Of a stretch of 64,000 nt of DNA, positions 1 through 15,345 are shown piece after piece. The notes below the pieces were generated by a model. It ran no database searches. It was not told where the DNA came from and saw only the letters and a list, made by a program, of their open reading frames with translations. Each line of letters starts with the position of its first letter. Position 1 is the first letter of the stretch. Source of the DNA: Tillus elongatus (taxonomy: Eukaryota; Arthropoda; Insecta; Coleoptera; Cleridae); NCBI GenBank assembly GCA_964006375.1, contig OZ023265.1:166186118-166250117 (forward strand), in the 5' to 3' direction. The position numbers were made by a program, and so were the translations under genes.

Positions 1-800
1 GTGGGACTGGGACCGGCGTTTACTCTGACGGACCGAGAATATATCACAGTATTTCTCTCGGGGCTCACTCAACGATCTTTCAGGCCGAAATGTACGCAAT
101 ACTGCACTGCGTACGAGATAACAAAAGGAGGGACTACACCAACAAGCGCATCTTCATAGCCATAGACAGCTAGGCAGCCCTTAAGGCTCTAAGGAGCCCA
201 CGGGTAAACTCCAGACTGGTTAGTGAATGCAGAGACAAGATGAGTGACCTGGCTGGGCAGAATGAGGCTAGGGTGCCGGGCCACTCGGTGGTGAAAGGCA
301 ATGAAGAGACTGACAGTTTCGTGAAGAGAGGATCAGCAGAACCATTTATGTATGGTACCAGAACCGATCCTGGGCGTTACGAAGAGCACTGCCAGGGAGT
401 CAATTAAGTCCTGGGTCTTAAAGCAACATAAGACGTACTGGGCAGACTGTCCAGGGCTTAGACATGGGAAGTCAGTAATTGGGGAACCCAATTCAAAGAA
501 AGCTCTGCAGAGCTGCTAAATTTTAGCAGAAGACTGCTCAGGAACATAACAGGACTCTTGACGGGTCACATGGCTGTCATGAAACACCTTCACGGTTCGA
601 GGGGGACCTGGCATGCAAACTTTGCGACAAAAGGAAGAATCAGCGCAGCACATCTTGTGCGAGTGTAAAGCTCTGGACCGCTAAAGACAACTGATCTACG
701 GACAGCCTAGACCGGAGACAGAGCAATTTAAAACTTGGCGCCACCAAATGCGGCGCAGACTGGTTCAAGGCACAGCGATCCTCGAATGGGTATAGTAGAA
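1..800 (+). pseudogene. I/R1-type LINE ORF2 remnant (RNase H and C-terminal CCHC region)
   Basis: Decayed 3' part of a non-LTR retrotransposon polyprotein. From about position 81 one frame reads QAEMYAILHCVRDNK, then IAIDS followed by a stop at 171-173, then AALKAL, and further on VPGHSVVKGNEETD. These are the Glu, Asp and final Asp blocks of an RNase H domain as found in I/R1-clade LINEs. Around 550-680 follow LLTGHMAVMKHLH and a split cysteine motif: CKLC in one frame and HILCEC in another, showing a frameshift. The typical order RNase H, then LTGH, then Cys-His is kept. The copy begins outside the window and is broken by at least one stop and one frameshift, so it is not functional. The family call rests on motif order; the exact clade is uncertain. 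Confidence 0.75.
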
Positions 801-932
801 AAGGCATAGGGTATGCACAATAAGCCAAAGGATGCGGTGCTACCGGGGCGGTAATCGGGGACGGGCCCTTAGTCGTTATTCGAATAAACCGATTAGCCGA
901 CGTTATTCAGCTAGTCGACTATCCGACTAGGC

Positions 933-1835
933 CAGTGGTGTATTTACACTAGGGCCATGGGGGCCATAGCCCGGGGCGGCCTGCCCTTCGCGCTCAGCTG
1001 TGGGCGCCATTTATAATTGTTACATATCTAATATTTTTTTGCTTTAGTCTACCTTGACTAAGTCTAAGAATGTAACCGTGCAAAACTTGTCACATACGCG
1101 ATGGTCAGCCAGGGACGATGTCTGTGCTAGCCTTAATAAGGACTGGAACCAAATAATAGCGGCTCTTGAGAAGAAGTGACTCACACCAAAAAGCTTCAGG
1201 ACTATTCTATTGGCTCAACTAAATTTCCTAGAAACTGCCATATTGTCAGAATTTTGGGTATCTATGTTCAAACAATTTAATAGAGTTTCCAAAATTCTAC
1301 AAAGTGCCGACACAGACGTAGAGGTAGTTTCCAGGCTCTATGAGTCACTCATTACTTCCGTAGACAATAAACGTGAAACTTTTGATGCTTTTCAAGAGGC
1401 GGGTAACAACACCCCAGCAGGAGAATACAGAAGCGGTCTGAAGAGACTTATTAAGAGAAAGAAACGGGACGATGCGTGTGGCGAGGGAAAGTGTTGCTAC
1501 AAAGACGTGACCATTTCAGGGTTAATACCTACTTCCCAATATGCGACCAATTGTTGGACGAGTTGAGGAGGTGCAAATTTTCGTATGACGCAATAACCGA
1601 AAATTTTGCATTTTTATGCAAATTGGATAAAATGTCTGAAGCGGAAGTTAAGAATTAAACGTTAACTCTTTTATAACGATAAAACTCCAAAAATTATACC
1701 CGAATGATCTGGCGGATGATATACAAGAAGAATGTGTTATTTTAAAACAATTACATGACGTCCCAGCCAACACAATTGCAAAATTCACATCGCTGAGATG
1801 TTATTTTTAAGTTACCAATGCGACATTATCTTGAT
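933..1835 (+). mobile_element. 5' part of a hAT element (left terminus plus transposase remnant)
   Basis: Position 933 begins CAGTGGTGTATTTACACTA, a typical hAT terminal start (CAGNG), followed by a GC-rich stretch and then the transposase remnant from 1087. I could not find the matching right terminus, so the 3' part is probably deleted or replaced. The right boundary given is only where recognisable coding sequence ends. Confidence 0.55.
1087..1810 (+). pseudogene. hAT transposase remnant, ZMYM1/DUF4371-like
   Basis: The frame starting at 1087 reads LSHTRWSARDDVCASLNKDW, a stop at 1177-1179, then AQLNFLETAILSEFW, FNRVSKILQSAD and LYESLITSVDNKRETFD. A frameshift near 1500 moves the match to RDHFRVNTYFPICDQLLDEL and FAFLCKLDKMSEAE. 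A further stop follows at about 1656, and the last readable piece is ILKQLHDVPANTIAKF. This order (TRW-S-AR, LDFLET-I, a Lys/Arg-rich linker, then the DKFRVETFLPI-D-L block) is that of the ZMYM1-like, DUF4371-containing hAT transposases that are common in insects. The N-terminal zinc finger and the C-terminal hAT dimerisation domain are not present. Several stops and a frameshift make it a dead fragment. Confidence 0.75.
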
Positions 1836-2172
1836 ACATGTTTCTGTGATTGTCTTCTGTTACCTATGATTTTGCGCTTACACTGGTACATGCTAGCGAT
1901 GTTAGCTGTTACTTTTGAGATACATGGCTAACCTTTACATGCCAAGTATTTAATAACGACATAGCAATAATTTACATTTCAGAAGTTAATTTTAATGATA
2001 TGCAGGCGGTTTAAAAACAGTATATAAACTATATTGCTGTTACTTAAGAGAAAATAGCACGCTAAGCATGTAATTAACACATGAAAACCGTTACTTTATA
2101 GATTCAAAGTTCATATTCACGCCACACCGTTTGTCATCGCTGGAACCGTATTGACGCTTCGTTATTTTAACT
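1836..2172. other. AT-rich stretch without recognised feature
   Basis: I see no coding motif, RNA gene or clear repeat boundary here. It may be the decayed interior of the preceding hAT element. Confidence 0.4.
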
Positions 2173-2305
2173 TTTAGTGAATTGTCTTAAAAAAAATTCA
2201 CTAATGAGGAGATCTCGACTTTTGAATTTTTAAAAATTTTTCTTCAAATGAGCGCGAACTAGGCCCCCTAGAACACATATCCGAGGTCAGTTTCAATTTG
2301 CATAT

Positions 2306-2964
<659 letters not shown>

Positions 2965-3044
<80 letters not shown>
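2965..3044. repeat. (TA)n microsatellite
   Basis: About 80 bp of TA dinucleotides. It is the right half of the TA core of dispersed repeat copy 1, beyond the Penelope-like insertion. Confidence 0.97.
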
Positions 3045-3048
<4 letters not shown>

Positions 3049-3535
3049 ACCGATAACTCAAAAAATAAAGGGCCGGTTTTGATAAAATTTGGTGAAAAAA
3101 TTCTTTTTGCAAGTGGCTTGGATAAGTTAGTTACCCAGGAAAATCGGACTAGTTTTCCAGGAAAATTTTACGTTCTTTTCTGGAAAAAATTCATATCTTC
3201 GGAAATAAGAAAGCTATAGCAAACACATTCGGCAAGCTAGTTTATGTTGTAAAAGCCAAATACTGTACCAACACTTAGGTCTCTATGTTGAAAGTAAAAA
3301 AAGTTATAGGCACTTAATACAGCAAAATTTTAGTGACAGTAAAAGTTAGAGAACACGCAATATCAAAATATTATATGTCATATTGTATAAAATATATTAG
3401 AATGTTTTAGATTTATGCTTCACTTCTCATTTATTAAAATAGTTGCAAAATCTGCCTCTAAAGACCTTAAATATTACAAATAAATAATTTAAGACCATTA
3501 TCGGTTATCTACATGTCTTTATTGCAGTTTGCCAG

Positions 3536-3612
3536 AGGCCCTAAGTAGTCTAATGGTTAGCATCCCCATCTGATGAGCGCAGACACGCGGGCTCAAATCT
3601 CACCGGTAACTG
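3536..3612 (+). pseudogene. tRNA-like sequence, probable SINE head or tRNA pseudogene
   Basis: TAGTCTAATGGTTAGCAT resembles a polymerase III A box with the D-loop, and GGGCTCAAATCT about 35 bp later resembles a degenerate B box (GGTTCAAATCC). Spacing is tRNA-like. The arms do not close into a clean cloverleaf, and a T-rich tract follows at once, so a tRNA-derived SINE head or decayed tRNA is more likely than a working gene. Confidence 0.5.
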
Positions 3613-3989
3613 AATTTCTCTTTTAACTTTTTCTTTACTTTTTTTTCTACTTTGATTCCATTTTAACGTTATCTGATCAGATTGTGTAATTCCAATATAT
3701 TTTTAGCGACTTTTTGTCGAAAAGGAAAAATACTCACTTTTAAGACTTAATTCAAGTTTAATAGTAGCTGTTGTCGCCCTTAATTGGTAAAACCGTGCCA
3801 CAGTTAACATAGACGTAGAGATTTGTGACATGAGAAGAGGTTGTTTTCTCCTTTACAACCGGATTCAATTTTTACAGCATCCACAAGCAAAATAATTTTT
3901 TCTGTGGAGACACAGAAAAAGTATCTAGTTCTGTATTTAGATCAGATTTTCAGTATTTTTTAAATTTATTTCTATTTCTATTCGTTAAT
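3613..3989. other. AT-rich stretch without recognised feature
   Basis: It begins with T-rich runs directly behind the tRNA-like segment, which could be the tail of a SINE. Nothing else is recognisable. Confidence 0.4.
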
Positions 3990-4500
<511 letters not shown>

Positions 4501-4746
4501 ATTGACTTGTCCAAGTGTGTTTCTTTTAAGTTCACCTGTATAAAGATATTCCTATTATTCCAAACGTTATGACCACATATCTACAACAAACAATTTGTAT
4601 CTGAGCGGTATAATTTATGTTCATATTAATTAAATTATGGTTTTTGTAAAAAAAACTGTAAAACCTGAAATGCCGGTGTGTTTACACAGTCAAAATCAAA
4701 ACTAAACCCTCTCCATTGGAAAGCGTACGCCATAAATATGTGACAT

Positions 4747-4754
4747 AGTAGGGA
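4747..4754. repeat. Left target-site duplication AGTAGGGA
   Basis: The same 8 bp recurs directly after the right terminus at 6320-6327. An 8-bp duplication is the hallmark of hAT insertion. Confidence 0.85.
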
Positions 4755-5235
4755 TAGTGATGGGAAAAACAGTTATTTTCTGTTAACAGTTGAAGCCGTT
4801 ACGTTATTTAATAATAACCGTTGAAAATAACGGCTTCAGTTATTTTAAACTGGACAGTCGATCGATAGTATCCTACATTCCCAAAGCTGTGAGTGAGAGC
4901 GAGCACACTAGTATAAATGCATTGTATTTTTACCCCGTTATTTCACGTAGTGTATAAATCTCAAATTTTGTCGATATGAAAAGGAAACAAAGGGTTAAGA
5001 AATTATAATAAGCGTGTCGTAAATCTTTTGCCACTCTGAAGTGAAACTTTTAGAAATCAGAAAGGAGTCTTATATTAGTATTTACTTAGATGTTTTAGGA
5101 ATTATAAACTAGTCATTTCTAACAAATTTATTTTATGAGTGGTCTTTACGTAAATGTCAATGCCACAGCAAAAATCAATAAATATCATTATTTATCACGT
5201 CTTGGGACGTTAGACGTTAGAACTTTTATTGCTAC

Positions 5236-5522
5236 ACAGGGTGTGATTCTAAGAACTCCATAACATAACGCAGCTAATAAAATTTCGGTAAAGAAACAGT
5301 ATAAAAAATTGAGTTTGAGTTTTAAAAAAAATTGGAAGATATATAGTATTAATTGTTTATTTGCTTATTTTAATATTCGTTGTTTTAAAATTAGTTTCAA
5401 AAATTTCAAAGGGCTGTAACTTGGAGGAGAAGGGGTTTCAAGAAAAACTTAATAAAAAGACACCCCTTATTTTTCGCCAAAGAATCACCCTGTAAAATTT
5501 TTCGCATCAATTTGGAAACACC

Positions 5523-5526
<4 letters not shown>
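5236..5526. mobile_element. Short CAGGGTGT-type MITE copy nested in the hAT-like element
   Basis: The right ~130 bp (GGGCTGTAACTTGGAGGAG ... GGAAACACCCTG) is nearly identical to the right arm of the foldback MITE at 27,499-28,372. The left end reads CAGGGTGTGATTC. The copy is much shorter than the 874-bp version, and a TA microsatellite has grown directly at its right end. Confidence 0.6.

Positions 5527-5604
<78 letters not shown>
5525..5604. repeat. (TA)n microsatellite
   Basis: About 80 bp of TA dinucleotides abutting the MITE terminus. Confidence 0.97.
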
Positions 5605-5607
<3 letters not shown>

Positions 5608-6319
5608 TTTAATTTTTTATATTGAAATGTATATAGATATTAAAATATGTTGTATCATTATTTTTTTAAAATCAATTTGATAACTATTATCAGACAAACG
5701 AATATGACGTGTTAACTGTTTTCTTAGGTAATGTATATAAATTTAAATAAATAAGTACTTTAATTTCACGTGAAATAACCCTACGTTGCGTTGTCTATAG
5801 TGAAAGTAATAACACGTTTTTACAGAAATTCATCTTTTCACCCAACATTTTTATTATTAAATATTTGGCTTTACACACTAGTGGGAAACTCAACTGTTTC
5901 AAAAATAACAGCTTCTCAGTTTAACAGAATAACTCTGTGTAGTAGTGTCCGTATGCCGTATCCCCATCAACAACTGGTTAAAGTTAAAATTAAAATTAAA
6001 CCGTTTTATTGTACCGAAAATCCTACGTTCCTAAAGTTGTTAGCGAGAGCGAGCACACAGTATAAATAACGTGTTTAGCATTCCCAATCTCAAGGCTATT
6101 CATCCCGTTAAATAGTTAAATAAACAGTTGCCGATGAAAACTGATGTTTATTCATCGAAGCCGAACTAGTTGTCGTAGAACTGAAACAGACACGACTCCG
6201 AAATCTAGTTTAGCGTAAAAAGCGTTTTTTTTAAGCTGCTATTTTTATAAATCCATAACTGGTGGTTACCGTTACGGCTCGGTAAAAATAGCTGACAGTT
6301 AAATAACGACCCATCACTA

Positions 6320-6327
6320 AGTAGGGA
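6320..6327. repeat. Right target-site duplication AGTAGGGA
   Basis: Perfect direct copy of 4747-4754. Confidence 0.85.

Positions 6328-7110
<783 letters not shown>

Positions 7111-7195
<85 letters not shown>
7111..7195. repeat. (TA)n microsatellite
   Basis: About 85 bp of TA dinucleotides between the two heads of the CTGACCCGGC element. Confidence 0.97.
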
Positions 7196-7196
<1 letters not shown>

Positions 7197-8749
7197 TAGC
7201 TGACCCGGCCACGCGTTGCTGTGGCTAAAGTTTTTGTTATATTACATTATAGTAAACAATCTAAGAGGAACAATAAGAGAACATCAGTCACGGAGTCCAC
7301 TATGCTTTTTCACACAGATGGTATTTGTAAAAAAATATGGTGATCTCCTTATTTGACTTTCTACTACTATAACCCTTTAGTACAATGAAATTATTTACGA
7401 ACAAAGACGAAAATGTTTATGTTGGTATACAAATTCACTGGATTGAGATTTGAAGGGGAAGTACGTTGAACACAATTAATTAAAATGTTCTTACACTTGA
7501 TATTAAGCAGAAATCAATAGGTACAAAATAAAAAATTATCAGATTTATTATTTCCATTTAATTTTATAACAAATATAAGTATATTACAGTATAATACAGT
7601 AAATAACATGTGACGCTTAAACTCATGAATGAGGTAGGCAAGGCAGACAGTCTTAAACTTACATACATATATTTAAATTAAATTATAAAGTTTTGATCAA
7701 TGAAGCACAAATAAGTAAAAAACAGGATTAATTTCACTGTATTATCTTCATTATAATATGAATGCTGTTCAAATCTCCCGCCTGACGCTCCATTACCGAC
7801 CGCAGCTTCCAACCTATAATCTAGGCGGCGGGTCAGTGGACTTAATCATCGCTCTCTCTCACTCCTCACCTCTCACTCAAGCTTACGTATCTGCCCGCCA
7901 TATTGTGCACATGGGCTTGTGTATAGACAACAATATCTAATCGCCTATTAATTAACACATCGATGAATTAATATAACAATCATCTTATCTTATCGAATCT
8001 TATCGCATCTCTCTATAAATATCAGTGTGTTTCAGTGATCTGTTTCAGTGAACCAGTCCTCGCAATCCAGTTTTTCTCCATCGGACCCAAGGACCGCATG
8101 GTTTTTCCTGGATAACCTTATATCTATATATACTGTAAAAACGTGACTGTGATATACTTAATACTCAACTCGTGATAATAAATTATGAACTTATACCAGC
8201 GAATGAGTGTTTTACATTTATAATTAGCATTGAATACCCAAAGTCCCAGTATCATCTATCTATCTATCTAGTATCTAACAAATGCAATTTACTCTTCAGT
8301 CTAAGTAACACGTGGCCGGCTATGCTAACACCAAAAATTTAAAAAGTGGAAATAATTGAATTATACGGTATTTCGTTCACTACAAAATAAATTTCATTAA
8401 TTTTATAGCGTCAACAACACGTGGTAATTATGCTGTTAAAATGTAGCTTATATGACACGTTCGTAGATTTACCATAGCAGCGCCATCTATTGATTACTTA
8501 CTCAACCCAGTCGAAAGGTATCGACATCTGTTAGAATCATTTGGAGTTAACAGATAATTGCGACTGTCAAATAATAACAGACAAATAATTAGCAATAAAT
8601 TAAAATTGCGACTATAATTTGAGATTTAAACTATCCTATCTCTCAAGTTGGATCGAACTGCACATGGTGTGCGAATTTTATTATAATCGGTTAAGTGGTT
8701 TAGGAGTCCATTGAGGACAAACATTGTGACACGAGATTTATATATATTA

Positions 8750-8751
<2 letters not shown>
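7196..8751 (+). mobile_element. Insect dispersed element with CTGACCCGGC head and TATATATATTAAGA tail
   Basis: It starts CTAGCTGACCCGGCCACGCG and ends with ATAATCGGTTAAGTGGTTTA, TTTATATATATTAAGA and then (TA)n. Heads and tails of this kind are widespread in insect genomes. The ~1.55-kb interior shows no RT, transposase or other domain I can recognise, and open frames are all under 65 codons. Left and right boundaries merge into TA arrays, so a target duplication cannot be read. Whether it is a non-autonomous retroelement or DNA element is unresolved. Confidence 0.55.

Positions 8752-8831
<80 letters not shown>
8752..8831. repeat. (TA)n microsatellite
   Basis: About 80 bp of TA dinucleotides forming the tail of the preceding element. 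Confidence 0.97.
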
Positions 8832-8834
<3 letters not shown>

Positions 8835-9030
8835 TTCACTTCTATTCTAGCGAGTGATATAATTCAATGCCCGCTGCGGTAATAGACAGGGGAGTAATTG
8901 TTTTCTCTCGATATTTTTCTTCCCACAGCTTCCTTCTTGCTCTATTGCTCTATTGTGTGTACGTGGAGCTGCTATGGAAGCCTAGGAAACCGTCACAACA
9001 CCAGAGATGACGCTTTGAGCTATTCTCCAT

Positions 9031-9032
<2 letters not shown>

Positions 9033-9112
<80 letters not shown>
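9033..9112. repeat. (TA)n microsatellite
   Basis: About 80 bp of TA dinucleotides directly left of the mariner remnant. Mariner elements target TA. Confidence 0.97.
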
Positions 9113-9113
<1 letters not shown>

Positions 9114-10010
9114 GAGAGCGGGTCAATAGGTCCGTGATTTTTTGAATTTCCCGCCTCTTCACAGGAAGGGCAACACTGCTCCTGTCAACAAGCATCTCTC
9201 AGTTGACTTCTGTAAGATTTGGAACAAGCTGCGTCATTTAGTTTGTGTTAGATAGCCATTGAAAGCAGACAACCTCTTGAGTTATAACGAAGATGGAAAA
9301 AGTTAATTTCGTGTGCTCATAAAACATCATTTTTTTGCGGAAAAAAACATCATTGAAACCAAGGCTAAGCTCTGCATCATCAATTTCCATAGTAAAAAAG
9401 TGGTTTACTGAATTTTGTTGCGGCCTTACAAGCACAAATGACGCCGAACGTTCTCGACGCCCAGTTGAGGTCGCTACACCCGAAACAATTAAAAATTCAC
9501 GATATGGTGTTGGCCGATCGGAGATTGAAAGTGCGGGAGATTGTGGAAGCCATATGCATATCACATGGCTCAGTGGTTTCGATTTTGCATGATCACTTGG
9601 GTATGAGAAAGCTATCCGCAAGATGGGTGCCGCGTTTTCTCACAATCGACCACAAACGCAATTGTGTGACAACTTCGAAGGAGTGTTTGGTGTTGTTCAA
9701 CCGCAATAGGGACGAGTTTTTGCGTCAATTCGTAACCGTGGACGAAACTTGGATTCACCACAACACATCAGACACCAAGTAGCAGCCAAAACAGTGGGTT
9801 TATCCGTGCGAATCGACGCCGAAGGCTAAGGTGGGTTTGTTAGCCAATAAAGCCATGGCGACCGCTTTTGGGACGCACGCAGTACAATCCACATTGATTA
9901 CCTTCAAAACTGAAGGACAATTAATGGCGAATATTATACCAACTTATTGGATCGATTCAATGACGATTTGAAGAAAAAACGACCGCATTTGGCCAAGAAG
10001 AAAATTTCTC
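9111..10010 (+). mobile_element. mariner element remnant (left end and most of transposase)
   Basis: The left end reads TACGAGAGCGGGTCAATAGG directly after TA dinucleotides, in keeping with a Tc1/mariner terminus at a TA target. About 180 bp of 5' leader precede the transposase remnant. The 3' end is lost: coding similarity fades near 9990 and no matching inverted terminus is visible before the next repeat at 10,272. Confidence 0.7.
9292..9990 (+). pseudogene. mariner transposase, frameshifted and truncated
   Basis: The candidate start is ATGGAAAAAGTTAATTTCG at 9292 but the frame breaks within ten codons. Further on, SISIVKKWFTEF and DAERSRRPVEVATPETIKN match the mariner DNA-binding region. 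After a frameshift near 9490 follow VLADRRLKVREIVEAI, GSVVSILHDHLGMRKLSARW and VPRFLTIDHK (the usual WVPRxL linker). Then comes FVTVDETWIHH with the first catalytic Asp. A stop follows at 9780. Later pieces (WVYPCESTPKAK, GQLMANIIPTYWID) are degenerate, and the second and third catalytic Asp are missing. The element is dead. Confidence 0.85.
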
Positions 10011-10271
10011 TATTTTTTCTTTCCAGTTCTCTATGCCATAATCTACTTCAGTTTTAAAAATATCGCCAGTCACCCATTATATCGTTGTGTGCAAGTGAAT
10101 GGAGAACATTTTGAACACATATATAAGAAAGGGACGTTTTTATTAAGTTTATTTTAGAAGTTTGAATTTCATGGTAAACGGTTTAGTTTTAATATTTCGG
10201 TATTAAATTTCCACCCTGTATTGAAAACTGTAATATTAGACCATACATATGGGGTATCTCCGTATTCAGAA

Positions 10272-11600
<1,329 letters not shown>

Positions 11601-11766
11601 AAATGTGATCCATCGAATTGTGATGAAAAAATGTAGGGTTGCTATTTAAAAAAATTGATAAAGTGGTGGGGGTAAAATTGTGGGGGTTTAATTTCTTTAA
11701 CTATGATTATAAGATAATGTTCGACAAATACGTGTCTCAGCGTTTTCTACAAAAAGTATTTTTTGC

Positions 11767-11845
<79 letters not shown>

Positions 11846-11902
11846 TATATATATGTATAGTGTATATATATGTATGTATCCGAGCGATAACTCAAAAAAA
11901 CA
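11601..11902. other. Short unannotated stretch containing a (TA)n array
   Basis: The only feature is (TA)n at 11,769-11,842 followed by a duplicated TAGTGTATATATATG motif. It lies between two copies of the TA-cored family. Confidence 0.6.
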
Positions 11903-12662
<760 letters not shown>

Positions 12663-13575
12663 AATACTAAACTGATTTCAATCAAACTTGGCAAACCGAG
12701 GTCGAGTTCGTTAATCAGCCTTTATGCTAAAAACTTTTTGAAAACGCTATATTTTTCTAAGTATCAGAGTGGATGAAAATTTACTAAAAATACGACTTCT
12801 GGATAAGTCATAATCCATTAACAAAACAAACTATTTGCAGGAAGATTTATCTGAGAAGAGATGCGTGGGTGGACGTAACACTCGTCAACAAGTGTATAAA
12901 CAAACCATTAATATACGCCTGCACATATTTCGCATCTAACCTCATTTACTGACAAAACTGAGCTAAAACGTGTTAGTAAAATAAAATCGAAAAACATCAA
13001 AACATGTGGAACAAACATATCATTAAACTTCTCGACACTGTATGTATCTACAATACTTAATTATCGACGTCTAGATGTTTCATTTATAGATGATGGTACG
13101 TCTGTCTATGTTTGATGAGTTTATAACTTCCGCCATGCTATTTTAAACAAAATATTCACTGATTTATTTGCCAACCAAATCGAAACACAGGAAGAACAAA
13201 CGAAAAACAATGCAATTAAAATACTATTCTGTCTAGGCGATTGGAATAGACACAAGAATTACGTGGAGAAACCTGAAAAATACGGATTCCTACTACATAG
13301 ATTCTTCGGATTGCTTTAGACGATTTATCTGGCACGAATTTTGTTTGCCAACAACAACTCAAACGTTTCTTAAAATGTTTACTTTGTAAATTTAAACTGT
13401 TAGAAATCTATTTCTATTTTCAGAAAAGTTTCGTAAAAAATGCTATTAGAGAGGTCAGGATTTTCTCAATTTCAAACTATTTTCTTAAATAACCGCGCTT
13501 CTAGAGTGATATATTAAATAAAATCTGGCAAAGCAATTGACATGTGATAATTATATAATTGTAAATCTTACATTG
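12663..13575. other. AT-rich stretch without recognised feature
   Basis: I checked both strands by eye and found no protein motif, terminal repeat or RNA gene. Confidence 0.4.
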
Positions 13576-13650
13576 CAGCCTTGGTGGTCCAGGGGTAAGA
13601 ACACGTGCCTCTGGACCCAAAGGTCGCAGGTTCAATTTCCAGTAGAAATT
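13576..13650 (+). pseudogene. tRNA-like sequence, probable SINE head
   Basis: TGGTCCAGGGGTAAGAAC resembles an A box and D-loop, and GGTTCAATTTCC resembles a B box at tRNA-like spacing. The T arm pairs poorly and an AT-rich tail follows. I read it as a tRNA-derived SINE head unrelated in sequence to the one at 3536. Confidence 0.5.
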
Positions 13651-13667
13651 CAAATTATTTTTCAATA

Positions 13668-15345
13668 CATTTTTTAAATTATTTCAACAACACACCACGA
13701 TACAATACTAGCCTAAACAGCCTAAATACTATCGTACCGTGGGTGTCGACAAGGAGGAAAGAGGCAACTTGTTAATTCTGGACTTGAAGGTTTGGAAGTT
13801 CGGAGCAGAAGGAAAAACATGTGCCGGCAAAGAATTCCACAACTTGGAATTCAGGACAAAAGAGCGGGCATATCAAGATGTTCTATGTCTGGTGACCTGG
13901 ATAGTAAAAGGGTGCATTCGCTCTGTTCCCCTGGTGGATCTGTTGGGGGCAGCAGGTGGAGTAACTTTGGAAGAAAGCTCCTCTGAGCAGTACCCGTGCA
14001 GATATCTATACAAGAGAGAGAGAGAGAGAGATCACCAACGGCACGTCGTTGGGCAAGGAATGGCAGCCTTTGGGTGGGGGTTGGGTCACCGATGAGACGT
14101 ATAGCTCTCTTCTGAATCGAGTCCAGGATAGCGAGTGTAGAAGCGGCAGCGGCACCCCAGATGTGGGAGCAGTATTAGAGGTTTGGCTTTATTTATGAAG
14201 TATATAAGGTATAGAGATTAGCTGGTGAAAAGTATTTGCGAGCCTGGAAGAGGAAATCTAATTTCTTAGCAGACGCTTCCGCAATTGATGTGACATGTTG
14301 GTGCCAATTGAGATTTCGATCCACAGAAATGCCAACAAGTGAAAAGGACTCATTACTTTGAATAACTTGGTTGTTCATTGTGATGGGTCTAGGGCTGGTG
14401 TATCTCTTATGAGATAGAAAGCAAGACTGAGATTTGGTGGAGTTGAATTGTACAAGATTTTTACTTTCCCAGTCTAATATTTTTTTGAGATCCACAGAGA
14501 CCGAATCCTCCATAAGTCTGCGATCCTCATCTAATTGGGCTAAAGAGACAGGCTTAGAATATTGTATATTTTAGTGAAGGGTGCTGTCGTCCGCGTAACT
14601 GTGAACTGGGTTGGATGTGCTAGAGAGGAGGTCATTGATGTGAAGAAGGAACAAAGTAGGGATTAAAGGTGAACCTTGAGAGACTCCTGCATTAATTGGA
14701 TACAATTTAGAGGAATGGGCATCCACGACAACAGAAATGCTCCGGTTGGAGAGGAAATTTGCTATCCAAGTACAGAGTTTTGGTGGTATGCCATAGGCCG
14801 GAAGTTTATTAAACACCGCTGCGTGCCAGACCTGGTCGAATGCTTTGGATATGTCTAGAGAGACAATTTGGGATTCACCGTGTAGTTTCATAGACTTGTG
14901 CCAAGAATGGGTGACAAAGGAACGGAGGTTGGCAGTTGATCTGCGCTGACAGAATCCATAATGCCTGTCGTGGATTAGACTGTGTTTTTCAGGAACTTTT
15001 AGCAATTCGGTGTTTATATGCTTTTCCATCACTTTAGAGACGACCGAAAGGAGAGAAATAGGCCTGTAGTTGCTAGGAAGCGCTTTGGATCCTTTCTTGG
15101 GGACGGGTTGTACTCGAGCAGTTTTCCAGTTACTAGGGAATATGCCTCTATTGTAAGATGTCATATATACTGGTGTTTGAACAAATGTCTTCAGAGAGGG
15201 GGGTTAATCCGTTGGTTCCGTGTACTGCGCGATGTTGGAAACGTTAAAGATTTCTGCCCTCCTTACAGCAACGAAGGGATTCGGAAAAATTTCCACGATA
15301 GTGAGGTGAAACTGCTCGCTGGCGTCGATTTTTGGCAATAGTCGA
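13668..15345 (-). pseudogene. Jockey-type LINE, reverse transcriptase and C-terminal region
   Basis: Reading the minus strand from 15,345: FHLTIVEIFPNPFVAVRRAE, then YNRGIFPSNWKTARVQPVPKKG, SNYRPISLLSVVSKVMEKHI (RT block 1), YGFCQRRSTA, LDISKAFDQVWH (first Asp block), NAGVSQGSPLIPTLFLLHIND, and HSYADDSTLH with the catalytic YADD at about 14,590. A stop follows directly after STLH. The open frame resumes as LMEDSVSVDLKKILDW and then VDRNLNWHQHV, and the tail region (QKRAIRLIGDPTPTQRL) continues to about 13,760. The 3' end is near 13,670, where the plus strand has a T-rich run. The endonuclease part is absent (5' truncated). A second copy at 21,126-22,147 shares the 3' end, which supports the boundary. 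Confidence 0.85.

Larger units (their letters stand above)
4755..6319. mobile_element. hAT-like element, 1,565 bp, with 8-bp target duplication
   Basis: The element starts TAGTGATGGG and ends CCCATCACTA, a 10-bp perfect terminal inverted repeat. It is bounded by AGTAGGGA on both sides. The subterminal regions are rich in GTTA/TAAC motifs (for example AACAGTTGAAGCCGTTA near 4790), which look like clustered transposase-binding sites. Inside I see no transposase motif, so this copy is non-autonomous. It hosts a short CAGGGTGT-type MITE copy and a (TA)n array, and it contains an internal direct repeat (AGCGAGAGCGAGCACAC-like) at about 4890-4912 and 6041-6063. Superfamily is inferred from TSD length and terminus. 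Confidence 0.8.
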
